Assembly: GCA_016081115.2 (NCBI GenBank)
Contig: JABTTQ020000156.1
Coordinates: forward strand, 268,910 to 332,909
Length of the DNA stretch: 64,000 nt
Reading direction: 5' to 3'
Origin: Rehmannia glutinosa
Lineage: Eukaryota > Streptophyta > Magnoliopsida > Lamiales > Orobanchaceae
Shown: positions 11,148 to 21,419 of the stretch, in pieces
Layout of the letters: each line of letters begins with the position of its first letter
How positions within the stretch are numbered: the first letter of the stretch is position 1
Program-made: the position numbers and the translations under genes
Notes under the pieces: generated by a model
The model's input: only the letters and a program-made list of their open reading frames with translations
Told to the model about the DNA's origin: nothing
Databases searched by the model: none

Positions 11148-12160
11148 CTAATCATCATCAGGGTTGAGTGCTCTCACTTCAGCTTCAACATAAGGACTCT
11201 TCTGCATAGTTGGTTGATTCAGCTTATCAGCTAACTCATCAATATCTTCTCCATTCACATTAAGTTCATCAATAACCACATGGATAGACTCTTCTGTGAC
11301 CATAGTCCTCTTGTTCAGCACTCTATAGGCTTTACTCTTAGATGAGTATCCCAAAAAGATACCTTCATCAGCTTTAGCATCAAAAGCCTTTAAATTGTCT
11401 TTGCCATTATTATGGATGAAACATTTACATCCAAATATCTTCAAATATCGGCTTCCTCCCTGTCCAAATATCATAGGGAGTCTTGGTAAATTGCCTATTA
11501 ATCATGCATCTATTCTGAGTATAGCATGTTGTATTTATGGCTTCAGCCCAAAATCACTTAGGCAATCCAGCTTCAGCTAACATAGTCCTTGCAGCTTCCT
11601 TGAGAGTTCTATTCCTTCTTTCAACTACTCCATTTTGCTGTGGATTCCTTGCAGCTGATAACTCATGAGCAATACCATTTTCAACATAATACTGAGTTAT
11701 TATCCCATTAACAAACTCAGTTCCCTTGTCAGATCTTATCTTTATAATGGTTTGACTCTTCTCATTTTGAACTCTTCTCATTAGCTCAGGTAACTTATGC
11801 AGTGTTTCCTTCTTTTTACACATGAAAATTGTCCATGTGTATCTTGAATAATCATCCACCACTACTAAGGTTTATTTCTTTCCACTGTTGCTAGCTGGCT
11901 CAACTGAACAAATAAATCCATATGCAACACATGCAATATCCTGGTTGAAGAATGGCTTAGCTTATCCTTGAATGATGATTTGATTTGATTTCCCATCTGG
12001 CATGCATCACATATACTTTCTTTCTTGTACATTGAGTCTGGAAATCCTTCCACAAGATGACTCCTTGCAAGCTTGTTGATTGTCTTGAAGTTCAGATGAC
12101 TCAGTTTCTTATGTCACAGCCAACCTGATTCGGTTGTGCTCCTTGCTAGCAGACATGTGC
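11148..12160 (-). pseudogene. Element B integrase
   Basis: The core at 11554-11862 is uninterrupted and shows all three catalytic acids in context: VDDYSRYTWTIF (Asp), IRSDKGTEFVNGII (Asp), ARNPQQNGVVERRNRT (Glu). The N-terminal zinc finger (LSHLNFKTINKLARSHLVE, SICDACQMGNQIKSS) occupies about 11865-12110 with a frame change and an altered junction (SQLATVERNK). The C-terminal part at 11148-11474 has FGCKCFIHNNGKDNLKAFDA and GIFLGYSSKSKAYRV. Breaks lie between the parts rather than in the core. Confidence 0.87.
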
Positions 12161-12239
12161 TTGGTGTAGCAGTAGACCAATCTACCACATACATATTCTT
12201 TTGCATTGATCCTTGCAGCACTATTTCATTTGATTCAGC

Positions 12240-12500
12240 ATCCTTGATCCTTGTCACAGAGTTTGTTGATGCTTAACATGTTGAAGTTGAGGCCTTCAAC
12301 ATAAGCAACATCTGTGATCTCCAATCCATTTTTCTTGATGGATCATGTGCCTTTGATTTTCCCTAGAGCTTCATTTCCTCTAAATATAACTTTAGCACCT
12401 TTAATCTCCTTGAATCTTGAAAGATTTTTCTTGTTTCCTATCATACGTCTGGAACAGCCACTATCCATGTACCAGGTTCCTTGGCACTCAGTTGTTCCTT
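12240..12500 (-). pseudogene. Element B protease region
   Basis: On the minus strand AKEPGTWIV precedes a D-S-G-C-like active-site region (about 12440-12480: GTACATGGATAGTGGCTGTTC), then EAxGKIKG..SIKKNGLEITDVAYVEGLNF near 12290-12400. The catalytic triplet GAT AGT GGC is present, but the surrounding frame is not continuous with either neighbour. Position between gag and the integrase zinc finger is standard. Confidence 0.65.
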
Positions 12501-14844
12501 GAACCTGCAATCAAGGAAATTGGTTCTTAGGTACTCATACTTGCATGGGTCCTCAGGGGTTAGTGTTGTAAGATGATCCAACCAACCCATAGCCAAAGGA
12601 CTTGACCTTAAGAGGTTGGTATCTATCAGTGCCATAATCATAGTGCACATTGGCAAATTTCTTGGGGGTTTTAGGTTCATACAAATGTCTCTTTTGTCTG
12701 TAAGCCTGTGTATGTTTTAGCAATTGCTTTCTTGGGGTAGTTGTGATGTTTCGAGTGTAGTGTCTGGGTGCATATGTATGCTGATAATAGCTCTTTTCCC
12801 TTTGGAAAGACCTTTGTTGAGGTTTAGGTCTCTTCCATTTAGGCTTGTATTCCATTGGTCTTTGCTGATATTTCACATTGTACCAATCAGCTTGGATTGG
12901 ATAGTTTCTACCATTCCCATCATATGTATTTTTCTGATGAAATTTCTGGGGTTTCTGGTAGCTCTGTTTGCTTTTCACAGAGTATTTTTTTGTTTGGAGT
13001 TTGTTGAGGAACTCTGCAGGATTTCTTCTCAGCTGTCCTTTCAGCATACTCAATTGGTTGTTTTTCTTTCCCTTTATATCCAAGGCTAGTATGATTGTGA
13101 TTGTGCTTTGGAGTGAATGTGGGTGCAGCATTTGGTGTTTTAGGTTTTTGGAATCCTTCATTGCTTGAAGATCCTTTTTCCAAAATCACTCTTGGAGTTT
13201 GACTATGCACAAAGGAATTAAATCTTATGGCTGTCTTATCTCCACATTCTTTTTGACTCATAATAAGTTCATCCAATGATTTTGATGCTTTTGTAAATGA
13301 GGCAATCACATTCTTAAGATCTTTTTCCCTCTTTTTTGTAGCAGCTAACTGAGTTATGATCTTGGCATTTTCAGCCTTCGGCCTAGTGTTCTCACCAGCT
13401 ATGTGACTCAGAGTACTTAGCTCTTTTGTCAACTGTGAGTTTTGGCTTTTAAGCTGGTTGTTTTCCTCATTTAAAAGTGTGTGAGAGGTTTTAATGTGCT
13501 CAAAATATTTCATCATTTTGCCTAATGAATCATAAAGATCTGTGGGTGATGAGGTATGTGTATCACAGTCACTATCACCTGAATCAGAATGAGACGAGTT
13601 AGAATGTACCTCATCTTCTTGATCTTGTTCTTTGGCCATGAGGCAGATCAAAGCCTCTTACTCTGTGTCACTTGAGTAGTCAGCTTCACTACTCTCTGAG
13701 TGTGCTGCTTCTTTGCACTTGGCTGGCTTAGTAGTCTCAGCAGCCAACATGGCTTTCTTTTTTTCCTATCTTCTTTCTCGGAAGACTCTTTTTTCTTCTT
13801 CATTTCTATACTTGTTGATGGTGGTATGAGAATCAACCAACCGCAAAATGTCCTGGTTGTCCGCAATTCTAACACGGGTTCTCGGCTCTCACGATCGCTC
13901 TGTCGGTCCTTTGATTATCAGCTATCTGATAATCAGCTCTCTAATTTTCAGTTCTCTTAGGTGGCCTTTCCTCCCTTGCTTTGGAGGGTGCTGAATGTAT
14001 TCTCGAGGTCTCACCCTTATTCCTTTTATAGTTCTTATTAAAGAACTTGTTGAATCTTTTTACCATGAGGGCAATCTCCTCCTGGTCAATGGTTTCCTTT
14101 GGCTCAGCTCTTTTCCCAACACTGGCCAACAATGCAGTTGTCTTGGGTACAGATGTTTCCTCCTGCTCTTTCCTTCTCGTTCAAACTTATAAGCATTGAG
14201 ATTTGAGAATAGCTCGTGATTGGATGTTTTTTAGAGGTCCTTTGAATGTCTCTGGGCCATGACCTTCATTTCCCATTCAGCTGGGAAGGCTCTTAATATC
14301 TTCATACACGTTTCCTTCTGGGTGTATTCTCTCCCAAGAGCTGAGAGCTCATTTGTTATCTCTGTAAATCTGGCATCCAGCTGATCCAAAGTTTCACCTA
14401 CAAACATTTTGAAAAATTTAAATTTTTGAACAACAATAGTTAATTTATTCTTCTTAATCTATTCTGATCCTTCACAAATTAATGTCATCTTATCCCAATT
14501 TCTTTGGCTGATTTGCAAGATTTGACTTTGTTGAATATGACTTTGTCCAACATCTTGTAGAGTATATCCTTGGCCACATTGTCCAAGTTATATCTCTTTC
14601 GATCTTCATTTGTCCATTCAACCCGTGGTTTTTCAACCATGACTGGTCTTTCTTCAGTAGCCTCTCCTTCAGCTGCAGGTGCTGCTCTTATAGCAGTGTT
14701 GACTTTGTATATTTCCAATGGCCCATCCTATATCACAAGCCACATTTCATCGTGTAAAGCGGATAGATCAGCCTGCATGTGAATTTTCCAGTCATCAAAC
14801 TCCTCCACAGTAAACATTGGAATACAAGTTAGATTTGTTTCCAT
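12500..14844 (-). pseudogene. Element B gag
   Basis: Start codon is the CAT at 14842-14844. The capsid-like part (14485-14718, 13941-14132) has EWTNEDRKRYNLDNVAKDI and MVKRFNKFFNKNYKRNKGE. The CCHC knuckle (13840-13885) is recognisable as NCGQPGHFAV but carries a stop (TAG) in place of its Trp and a second stop in place of the last Cys. The long coiled coil is uninterrupted at 12920-13651: NEENNQLKSQNSQLTKELST, ENAKIITQLAATKKREKDLK, SLDELIMSQKECGDK. A Lys/Pro/Tyr-rich basic tail (12553-13161) precedes the protease. Confidence 0.85.
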
Positions 14845-14957
14845 GATAATGACTTTGCTTTAAAAATGAAAGACTTTGAAAAACACAAGTGTTAAAACCT
14901 TTGAAAAAGTTTGAGATCTAGTTCAGTAACCAGTGAGGAAGGCTCAATGAACCAACC

Positions 14958-14969
14958 GCTCGGATACCA
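14958..14969 (-). promoter_or_regulatory. Element B primer-binding site
   Basis: Minus strand TGGTATCCGAGC, one mismatch to the TGGTATCAGAGC initiator tRNA-Met complement, two bases inside the LTR. Confidence 0.88.
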
Positions 14970-14971
14970 CT

Positions 14972-16459
14972 TGTAGGTCCCAAGTGGTGTGGTGTAAGGT
15001 TTAGAGGGGGGTTGATTAAACCTTACCAAATTTTTGATTTTAGTCCTTTTAAGATTGTTCAACGGAGTTTACTCAAATCAATTGTGTCCTTAGGGGACAA
15101 CTAAGTTTGCTTATTCAGCTAAGTTATCCACTCAACAGACTCGATAGAGCTGTTGATAGTATAAATCGGCTGCTTAAGCAAAATACTTAACTTAGTTGAT
15201 TTGGTTTTTAACAGCGGAAGACTTAACACCCTTTGATTGATTTAAAGCTTGTTTATAACACTTGTTTTAGCAGTTAGTTTTTTGTCAGTTGGATAGCAAA
15301 TATAAAGTAAATGTTGGAAGTAAATTGACACGAGTATTTTTATAGTGGTTTGAAGATGGGGTAATTCTTCTAGTCCACTCTTCTCCAACTCCTGGAGGAA
15401 TCCACTAAGTAAAAGATCAAGTTACAAAGCAGTGAACAGTCTAGAGACAGCCTTGATCACACCGTTGGCTCTCATGCGAGGAAAAACCTTCTTCAAGAGG
15501 CAAATTTGGCAGCTACTTGACTCACTTCTCAAGTTCTTGGATTTGATCACGAAGCCCTCCAACAAACTTGATACTTGGTTCGACCTTGAACCTTTCTACA
15601 ATCTTTCAACTTGGAAATTAGACCCCTTTTTTATCTTCAAATGTTTTCTCTTCAAGTAATTGAAGTTGACTCTCCTTCACAGCTTGTGTTGGATCGAGTT
15701 TCTTTGCGTTTTAGGTTTGAGGAATATTGCAGGTTAATTGCTTGAATATTGCTTAAAAGATCTGTGTCATTCGCAACCTTTTCTCAAATGCTTCCTCAGC
15801 CTTTTATAGTGCACATTTGAAATTTGTCCGTTGAAGAGATAGGCTAGTTTCAAATGTCACTTTGTATTTGTTAGCTTGTATTTTCTTGGTTTGCAGCCCT
15901 TGTGATGTTGACCTTCCTCGTATTAATTGGCTCTTTAGATTTACAAGTTCTGACACAAGAAGAAGTGTTTCCTATTGGCTCATTCCTTTTGCATATTTCT
16001 AGTCCAAACAATTTAAGACCTGGCAGCTTGACATATTACTATATCGAGTAATATTCTTGATTTTATTCCAACGGATCAAAGTCAGTTGTCTTAACTTGAT
16101 TGTTGCCTTTACCCCAGGTGACTTGAGTCTGCTCCAATCATAAGATTGACTCAACTATCACTTTAACTATTAGACTTGGCTTCTAAAGTTGACTTGACTG
16201 ACATTTCTCACAGTTGTCCCTCAGCTGACTCTCCTTCAGTCGAGTCCTTGACTTCCTTCTAGGCCATACTCAGCTGACACACATCAAAGTCTTCATTCCA
16301 GTCCGCATTTGACTTCTTGTAATCTTGACTTAGCTGACTTCACTCAGCTCTTCCAGTCCTATCTATTACGATACAGAATTACAAGGAAAATAGGGTGTCA
16401 ACTTTCTAGTTTAAGTTTAACATGGTATCATCAAAATCTAACAATTAAATTTCCTAACA
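14972..16459 (-). repeat. Element B 5' LTR (1488 bp)
   Basis: TG...CA bounded; minus strand starts TGTTAGGAAATTTAATTG and ends GGGACCTACA. Diverged from the A/C LTR but collinear. Contains the TATA box at 15801-15809. Open stretches inside are chance. Confidence 0.9.
15801..15809 (-). promoter_or_regulatory. TATA box of element B LTR
   Basis: Minus-strand CTATAAAAG at the position shared by the other Sirevirus LTRs of the window. Confidence 0.6.
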
Positions 16460-16755
16460 AAGTGCAATTGAAATTACTCAAAATCATGTGTTGCACTCAA
16501 GAACCAAGCATATTCATGTCAGATATCATTTTATTAGAGATCATGCTGAAAAGAAAAACATCGAGTTAGAATATGCAACAACTGAAAAAGCAGTTAGTTG
16601 ATATATTCACAAAGCCTTTGTGTGAGTCAAGATTTGAAGAGCTAAAGAATGAACTTGGCTTGATTGAGCTAACTCTATTAGAAGAGTCAAAAATGGAAGA
16701 AGTTGCATTTCAGAAGAGTTTTGTTTTTACTCTTTTAGTAAGGGAAAATAAATAG
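16460..16755 (+). pseudogene. Element D RNase H C-terminal fragment
   Basis: Begins at the copy of the MCDN-TSAIAIT site where B inserted and covers RTKHIHVRYHF, RDHAEKK and DIFTKPLCESRFEELKNELG. The first part is in a different frame from the last 60 codons. The usual stop after GLIE is missing, and the frame reads on for 25 codons (LTLLEESKMEEVAF...) to a stop at 16753-16755. Confidence 0.82.
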
Positions 16756-17390
16756 AATCAGGCATTCAGCAGAGTCAAGTCATCCAAATAGCTGAATATA
16801 ATGTCAGTTGACTAATCATTATAAGATTCAATGGTTGCCAAGAGAAAACAATAGACATGTTTAATGGATAGAGGACAAAACGATGACACATTGAATGGGC
16901 GGGAATGTTTTTCGTGTGATGTCAGCATCATTAAATGCCCCACAGACATCCAAAATTAAAGTTGCGTGTCTATAGTACGATAAAGCTTATGATTGGCCAT
17001 AATTACTCAATGCTTTTAAAAGCAAAATCCTCACTCACTTTTAAAGTGGTTTATTAGATTAAATCTAAACCGTTAATCAAATTCAAAATCCTCACGATTT
17101 TGATCATACCTCATCATCTTCCATGTAAACCTTTCACACTCATTTAAAGTGGTTTATTAGATTAAATCTAAACCGTTAATCAAATTCAAAATCCTCACGA
17201 TTTTGATCATACCTCATCATCTTCCATGTAAACCTTTCACACTCTTTTTCTCTCCTCACTCACCCAAGAATGTTCTTAGAAATCTCAAACTCTCTCTCTC
17301 TCTGTATGAAAACTTTTCAATCTTTCTCAAGTCTCTCAAATCATAATTGGAATCCAAGAAATCTTCCGCTCCTGCTCTTAATTCACAAAA
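16756..17390 (+). other. Element D pol-ORF3 spacer
   Basis: No gene. Holds an exact 101-bp tandem duplication (17042-17243) and a TCTCTCTCTC run near 17288-17300 before the ORF3 ATG at 17391. Confidence 0.6.
17042..17243 (+). repeat. Exact 101-bp tandem duplication
   Basis: The unit beginning TTTAAAGTGGTTTATTAG at 17042 recurs without visible change at 17143 and runs through CCTTTCACACTC in both copies. It lies in the spacer upstream of ORF3; B, C and G2 have a single copy of the corresponding segment. Confidence 0.92.
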
Positions 17391-20071
17391 ATGACTGAGA
17401 AGGTGCACTCGGGAGAGCACCGATCGATCTTTGAGGGTTTTTCAAACAAAGATGACCAAACTAGGGCTCATAAAATTGTCTATTATTGGAGTTCCTTACT
17501 CTGGAGATGCCACAGACATACCAAGAAAAGGTGGCAATGTTATACGTCAACACTGTAGTGCAGGATGACAGAGTCCATTCTTTGGTGTATGGACAATCAA
17601 TAGTCATAACAGCTGTAGATGTGAGTGAGCTGTTGAAATTTTCCTAACTCAGGGTTGAGTAAGCTGATGGACCATGAGTTCGATCTGGAGAACATGTGGA
17701 AGTAGATAACTTAGGATGAGGAGCTTGACAACTATAGTCCATCTGCTACTAAAGTTTTGGTAAAGAGGAGTACCACAAGCTTATGGATATAGTGTCAAAA
17801 TGTATGGATATCAAGTTTGGGTCGTATAATCAGATGTTAATGGCCAAATTGGTAGTGATATTAGCCATCTTGGAGAAGATGGAAGTGAATTGGGCATAGT
17901 TCGTCTATGATAAACTGAGTTAGAATGTGATGAACGACGAAGTTATGGATGGCAAATCCAAGAACACTCTGGGGTATGGGTTGGTTCTTGGTTACCTGAT
18001 GGAGAAGAAGTGTTTGCCTTTGAGGAAGAGAAAACCTTTTCATGTCAACAAGATATTGTTCTGAAGCAATCAGCTACTCGGAAGAAGGCCCATGCAAAGA
18101 AGAAGGATATTTATGAGGGGAAAACAACTTAAAATGAGCCAGCTAATGTTTCCTTAGTTACAAAGAAAATAGGGCAGCTTCTCCTCATAAGCCACCGCCC
18201 CAAAGAAGCAGAAGACTATGACTAAGAGTCGACTACATGATGAGCCAAATGAGTTAGTTGTGGCAGCAAACTCAAGCAACTGAATCCAATCATACTCCAC
18301 TTTCAATACGTTTGAAGGCAGTGGAGGATAGGTCATCCATGTTGGCTGCCCAAGCCTTAAATGAATCAGCTGCAGAGCCAAGGGTAGAGGCAACTGCTGT
18401 GAATGTTGAAGCAACAGCTATTGAAGTTGTTGCTAAGTCAGCTATGGAGGCATTCCTGTGAAAAATGTCGATTCTTTGCTAGTTAACTCAGTGTATGAAG
18501 TAGAGCACTCCCCTCTATATCATGAGGAGATGGAGAGGATGTTCGAATGGGCTAGATGGAAGTTGAGTAAAAGTAGAATATAATTTGAGCACCCTGAAAT
18601 AATAGAGAATGAGGAATGGATCCTTGAATTCTTGAATGATCCCTCAGTATCCCAAGCATCGGATCATCAATATGTGTGCAAGATTTTGTACAAAAAAAGG
18701 AAGAAAAGAAGGAAGTTAAAAAGGGAAAAACCCCAGCAGGGTCACACAATTGAGGATGGTGATGATGAAGTGAGTGTTGGCTTAGGATAGAGCACACTTG
18801 CCTCAAATTACCACATCTTAGCCTACCAGGAAGACTGTTGTTGAGACAATAGTGATGGAAACAACAGATGCCAATGAAACAGCCAAATTACTTTTGCCAG
18901 TTGACCCTTCTATAATCAATGATTAACCAACTATTGAGACAATTGAGACGGGGATAGCTGAGCAAACTCATGTCAATGAATCATTAGTTGAGGTTGTTGA
19001 GAGTACTGTGGAAAAAGAAGCAAAAAGAGAATAGCAGAATCTGGGGACTGAGTTAGCAGAGCCAACAGTTGATCCTATGCAAGTTCAAGAGACAACTGAG
19101 ACTAAAAATTTGAACATTCAAAATCCAGCTGACTTAGAAGGTGAAGGATCCGAGGCTACTGAATCTTAGATGGATGTTGATGATACAGTTGAGTTGGACC
19201 CAGAAGAATAGAATCAAGCTGCAGCGTCCAACTACGCACGATATGGATTTGTGTTGGTAAACCCCCCTCTGCAAGCTGCTAGATTTGATGCAAGTGATGT
19301 TGTTGAGTCAATTGATGCACAAGATACATATGAAGCAGAATCTGCTACTGCCAATGATGTTGCTAACACAGCTGAGGTACAACAAGCTGAGCAGGCTAAC
19401 ATAAGTGCTTGTGCCAATGAAACAACCCCAAGTAAAACACCAAGAGCTACAAGTTAGGGGAAGAGTCCGTAAATCCTCAGATATGAGTAGACCTTCCTCT
19501 AACCCTAACAACAAATGTTGAGCACTTGGAAGAATCAATGAATGTAAAGATGGATTCTCTATAAGAATAGTTGACTTCCTTAAGTGCAAGTCACAGTGTA
19601 GCTGAGACCATGACCAATATGAAGTTGGATTTTACTTTACAAAAAAAATAACCTATCTCTACTTTTGATGCCGAAAAGGGGGAAGAAAGTGTAGGTCCCT
19701 CTATAACATCAAGCACTGGCACTCCACTGGTACCCCAAATTCCAACATCTCTCTCTGTGGAAGAAATGGTTGAAGTCGCTATGAAAAGACCAAGAGAAGA
19801 GATAGATTCCATTGATAAGAGACAAGAAGACATAATTAATCTGATGAGGCAGAAATTTGGACGACCACCAGCAGGATTAATCTCGTGGGAAAGAATCAAT
19901 GAAGAGTTTGACACCCTTCTCTCAAAAGGATTCTATAAGGGGATGATTCTCGAACAAGCCTGAAACACTTATTAGGAAAAATGTTTGAAAGGTATTCTGC
20001 TGCCTAAGGAACAACCAAGTAAAGAGCAGCAAAGTACCTCCAGCAGCTAACAGAAAACTGGTGGCAACCAA
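17391..20071 (+). pseudogene. Element D ORF3, 5' part, with methylation-type stop codons
   Basis: ATG at 17391 (MTEKVHSGEH). The N-terminal domain is recognisable (17515-17640: TYQEKVAMLYVN, DDRVHSLVYGQS) with frame shifts. The motif shared with B, C and G2 appears as FEWARWKLSKS near 18545-18575. From about 18900 to 19457 one frame is open apart from TAA 18924-18926 and TAG at 19032-19034, 19167-19169, 19209-19211 and 19455-19457, each explicable as C-to-T in CAA or CAG. The C-terminal MKRPREEIDSIDKRQEDIIN segment (19757-19963) is intact. Interrupted by element F at 20072. Function unknown. Confidence 0.75.
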
Positions 20072-20673
20072 TGTTAGATAAATGTTTTTATCATGATTTT
20101 GATGATTTTGTTTTTATACCAAAACAATATTTCTAATGTTGTCTAAATACTCCCGACCGGTTTAAAATGTTTTCACTAATTTGGCGGAGTATTTCTTGAA
20201 GTTTATATTCGACAAAAATTGGACAACACTTCTGTCTCGTGTGCAACCGGTCGCCCTATAAGGCAACCCGTACCTGGAGTTGAGTTTTAAAATAGAAAAA
20301 AGGGACAGAGAATTTTTTGAGGAGGTCAACCGGTCGACAATACCTGAAAGAGAGAAATCTGAAACATATCTCTCTGTATTACATTTTGTGAGGGTTGGAC
20401 TGGTCCACAAGGGGGCCGACCGGTCGCACCCTAGGTCGACCGGTCGAGCACCCCCCTGACCGGTCACCCTATGTATTTTTGCAGTTTCATTTTCTTTTTC
20501 AGATTTTGCGCGACGACGCTCTATTGTTTTGACAAAGAAAATTCTAACCGTTGCAGAGAGATAAATTCCTTAAATTGTGGAATTGATTTCTAACAGTTAT
20601 ATTCTTCAATTGTCTTGCAATTTTTACAGATTTCAATCTCCTAGGACGAGCCTATCAAGTTCAATACATCTCC

Positions 20674-20681
20674 TATAAATA
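20674..20681 (+). promoter_or_regulatory. TATA box of element F 5' LTR
   Basis: TATAAATA, downstream of the ACCGGTCG cluster and identical to the site in the 3' LTR at 26521. Confidence 0.7.
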
Positions 20682-20971
20682 GATGAAGAATTGAAGCAAC
20701 ACAAAAAGAGAGAATAGTACAACACAACAAGATACATTCAAGCAAACATATTTGTTCTTCTTTGTTATTATTCTTGCTGTAATTTGCCTAGCTTATCACT
20801 TTCACATCTTGAGGTTTAGGCTTTATTTCTTTATTACACTTGCACTCAAAATTGTATTATTGATTATCGAGTTGTAATCTTGAATATTTGTGGTCATCAT
20901 TCAACACATGATATCCTTGTGAGTGTTCTTGTGGTAAGAACACACTTGGGTGATCTAGGTGTTAGGTGTAA

Positions 20972-21120
20972 GAAGATTGTGGTAATATTCTTATTGAAGA
21001 GTGTGGTGATCTTTGAGGTGTTGAAGAATTTGGTATTCTTCAAGTCGGAAGATTGTGGTAATCTTCACAAGGTGTCGTTGAGGATTGTGGTAATCTTCAA
21101 GTGAGATTGTGGTAATCTCC
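20972..21120 (+). repeat. GATTGTGGTAATCTTC repeat cluster in F 5' LTR
   Basis: Four near-copies at about 20972, 21049, 21073 and 21103. Several form a 7-bp stem with a 5-base loop (GAAGATT-GTGGT-AATCTTC). Repeated in the 3' LTR. Confidence 0.8.
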
Positions 21121-21387
21121 AAAGAGGTGTTGTAAGGTATTGTTATATTCATTGTGGTAATTAATAAAATCTTTTTTTCTTTTTGAAATCCATCCCGGAG
21201 ATACTGGGGTGGTAGAGGATTAGGCCCTAGGTGGGTTGAACCTCTATAAATCGACATGTGTTATTTACTTCTCGCACCTTTATTCTTGTCTTGGCTTGTT
21301 TGTTTCGAAAAAGAGGGCATAATCGAGAAACTAGAGATAATCTATTCACTCCCCCTCTAGATTATCGTAGCCACTTGGACTTACAAG

Positions 21388-21400
21388 TGGTACCAGAGCC
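21388..21400 (+). promoter_or_regulatory. Element F primer-binding site
   Basis: TGGTACCAGAGCC, one mismatch to the initiator tRNA-Met complement, two bases after the LTR end. Confidence 0.88.
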
Positions 21401-21419
21401 AAACTCTTTGGCAAGCTTG

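Larger units (their letters stand above)
7192..16459 (-). mobile_element. Element B: Sirevirus-type copia element, interrupted by A
   Basis: Minus-strand order: 5' LTR 14972-16459, primer-binding site, gag, protease, integrase, RT, RNase H, spacer, ORF3. ORF3 is cut at 7191/7192 by element A, so the 3' LTR lies off the left edge. On its right the plus-strand RNase H sequence of element D resumes at 16460 (AAGTGCAATTG), so B landed inside D's pol; AAGTG (16460-16464) is the visible half of the target duplication. B keeps clean CAG/CTG codons almost everywhere, unlike A and C. Confidence 0.9.
20072..21385 (+). repeat. Element F 5' LTR (1314 bp)
   Basis: Starts TGTTAGATAAATG and ends CTTGGACTTACA beside the primer-binding site. 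Has clustered ACCGGTCG motifs (20155-20465), a TATA box (20674-20681) and hairpin-forming repeats of GATTGTGGTAATCTTC type (20972-21120). Compared with the 3' LTR it lacks a short ACCGGTC-containing segment near 20335. Confidence 0.92.

Noticed and set aside
20972..21120. Regularly repeated short units that could suggest a CRISPR-like array
   Set aside because: Units are imperfect, spacing is irregular, the sequence is eukaryotic and the array is duplicated in both LTRs of F.
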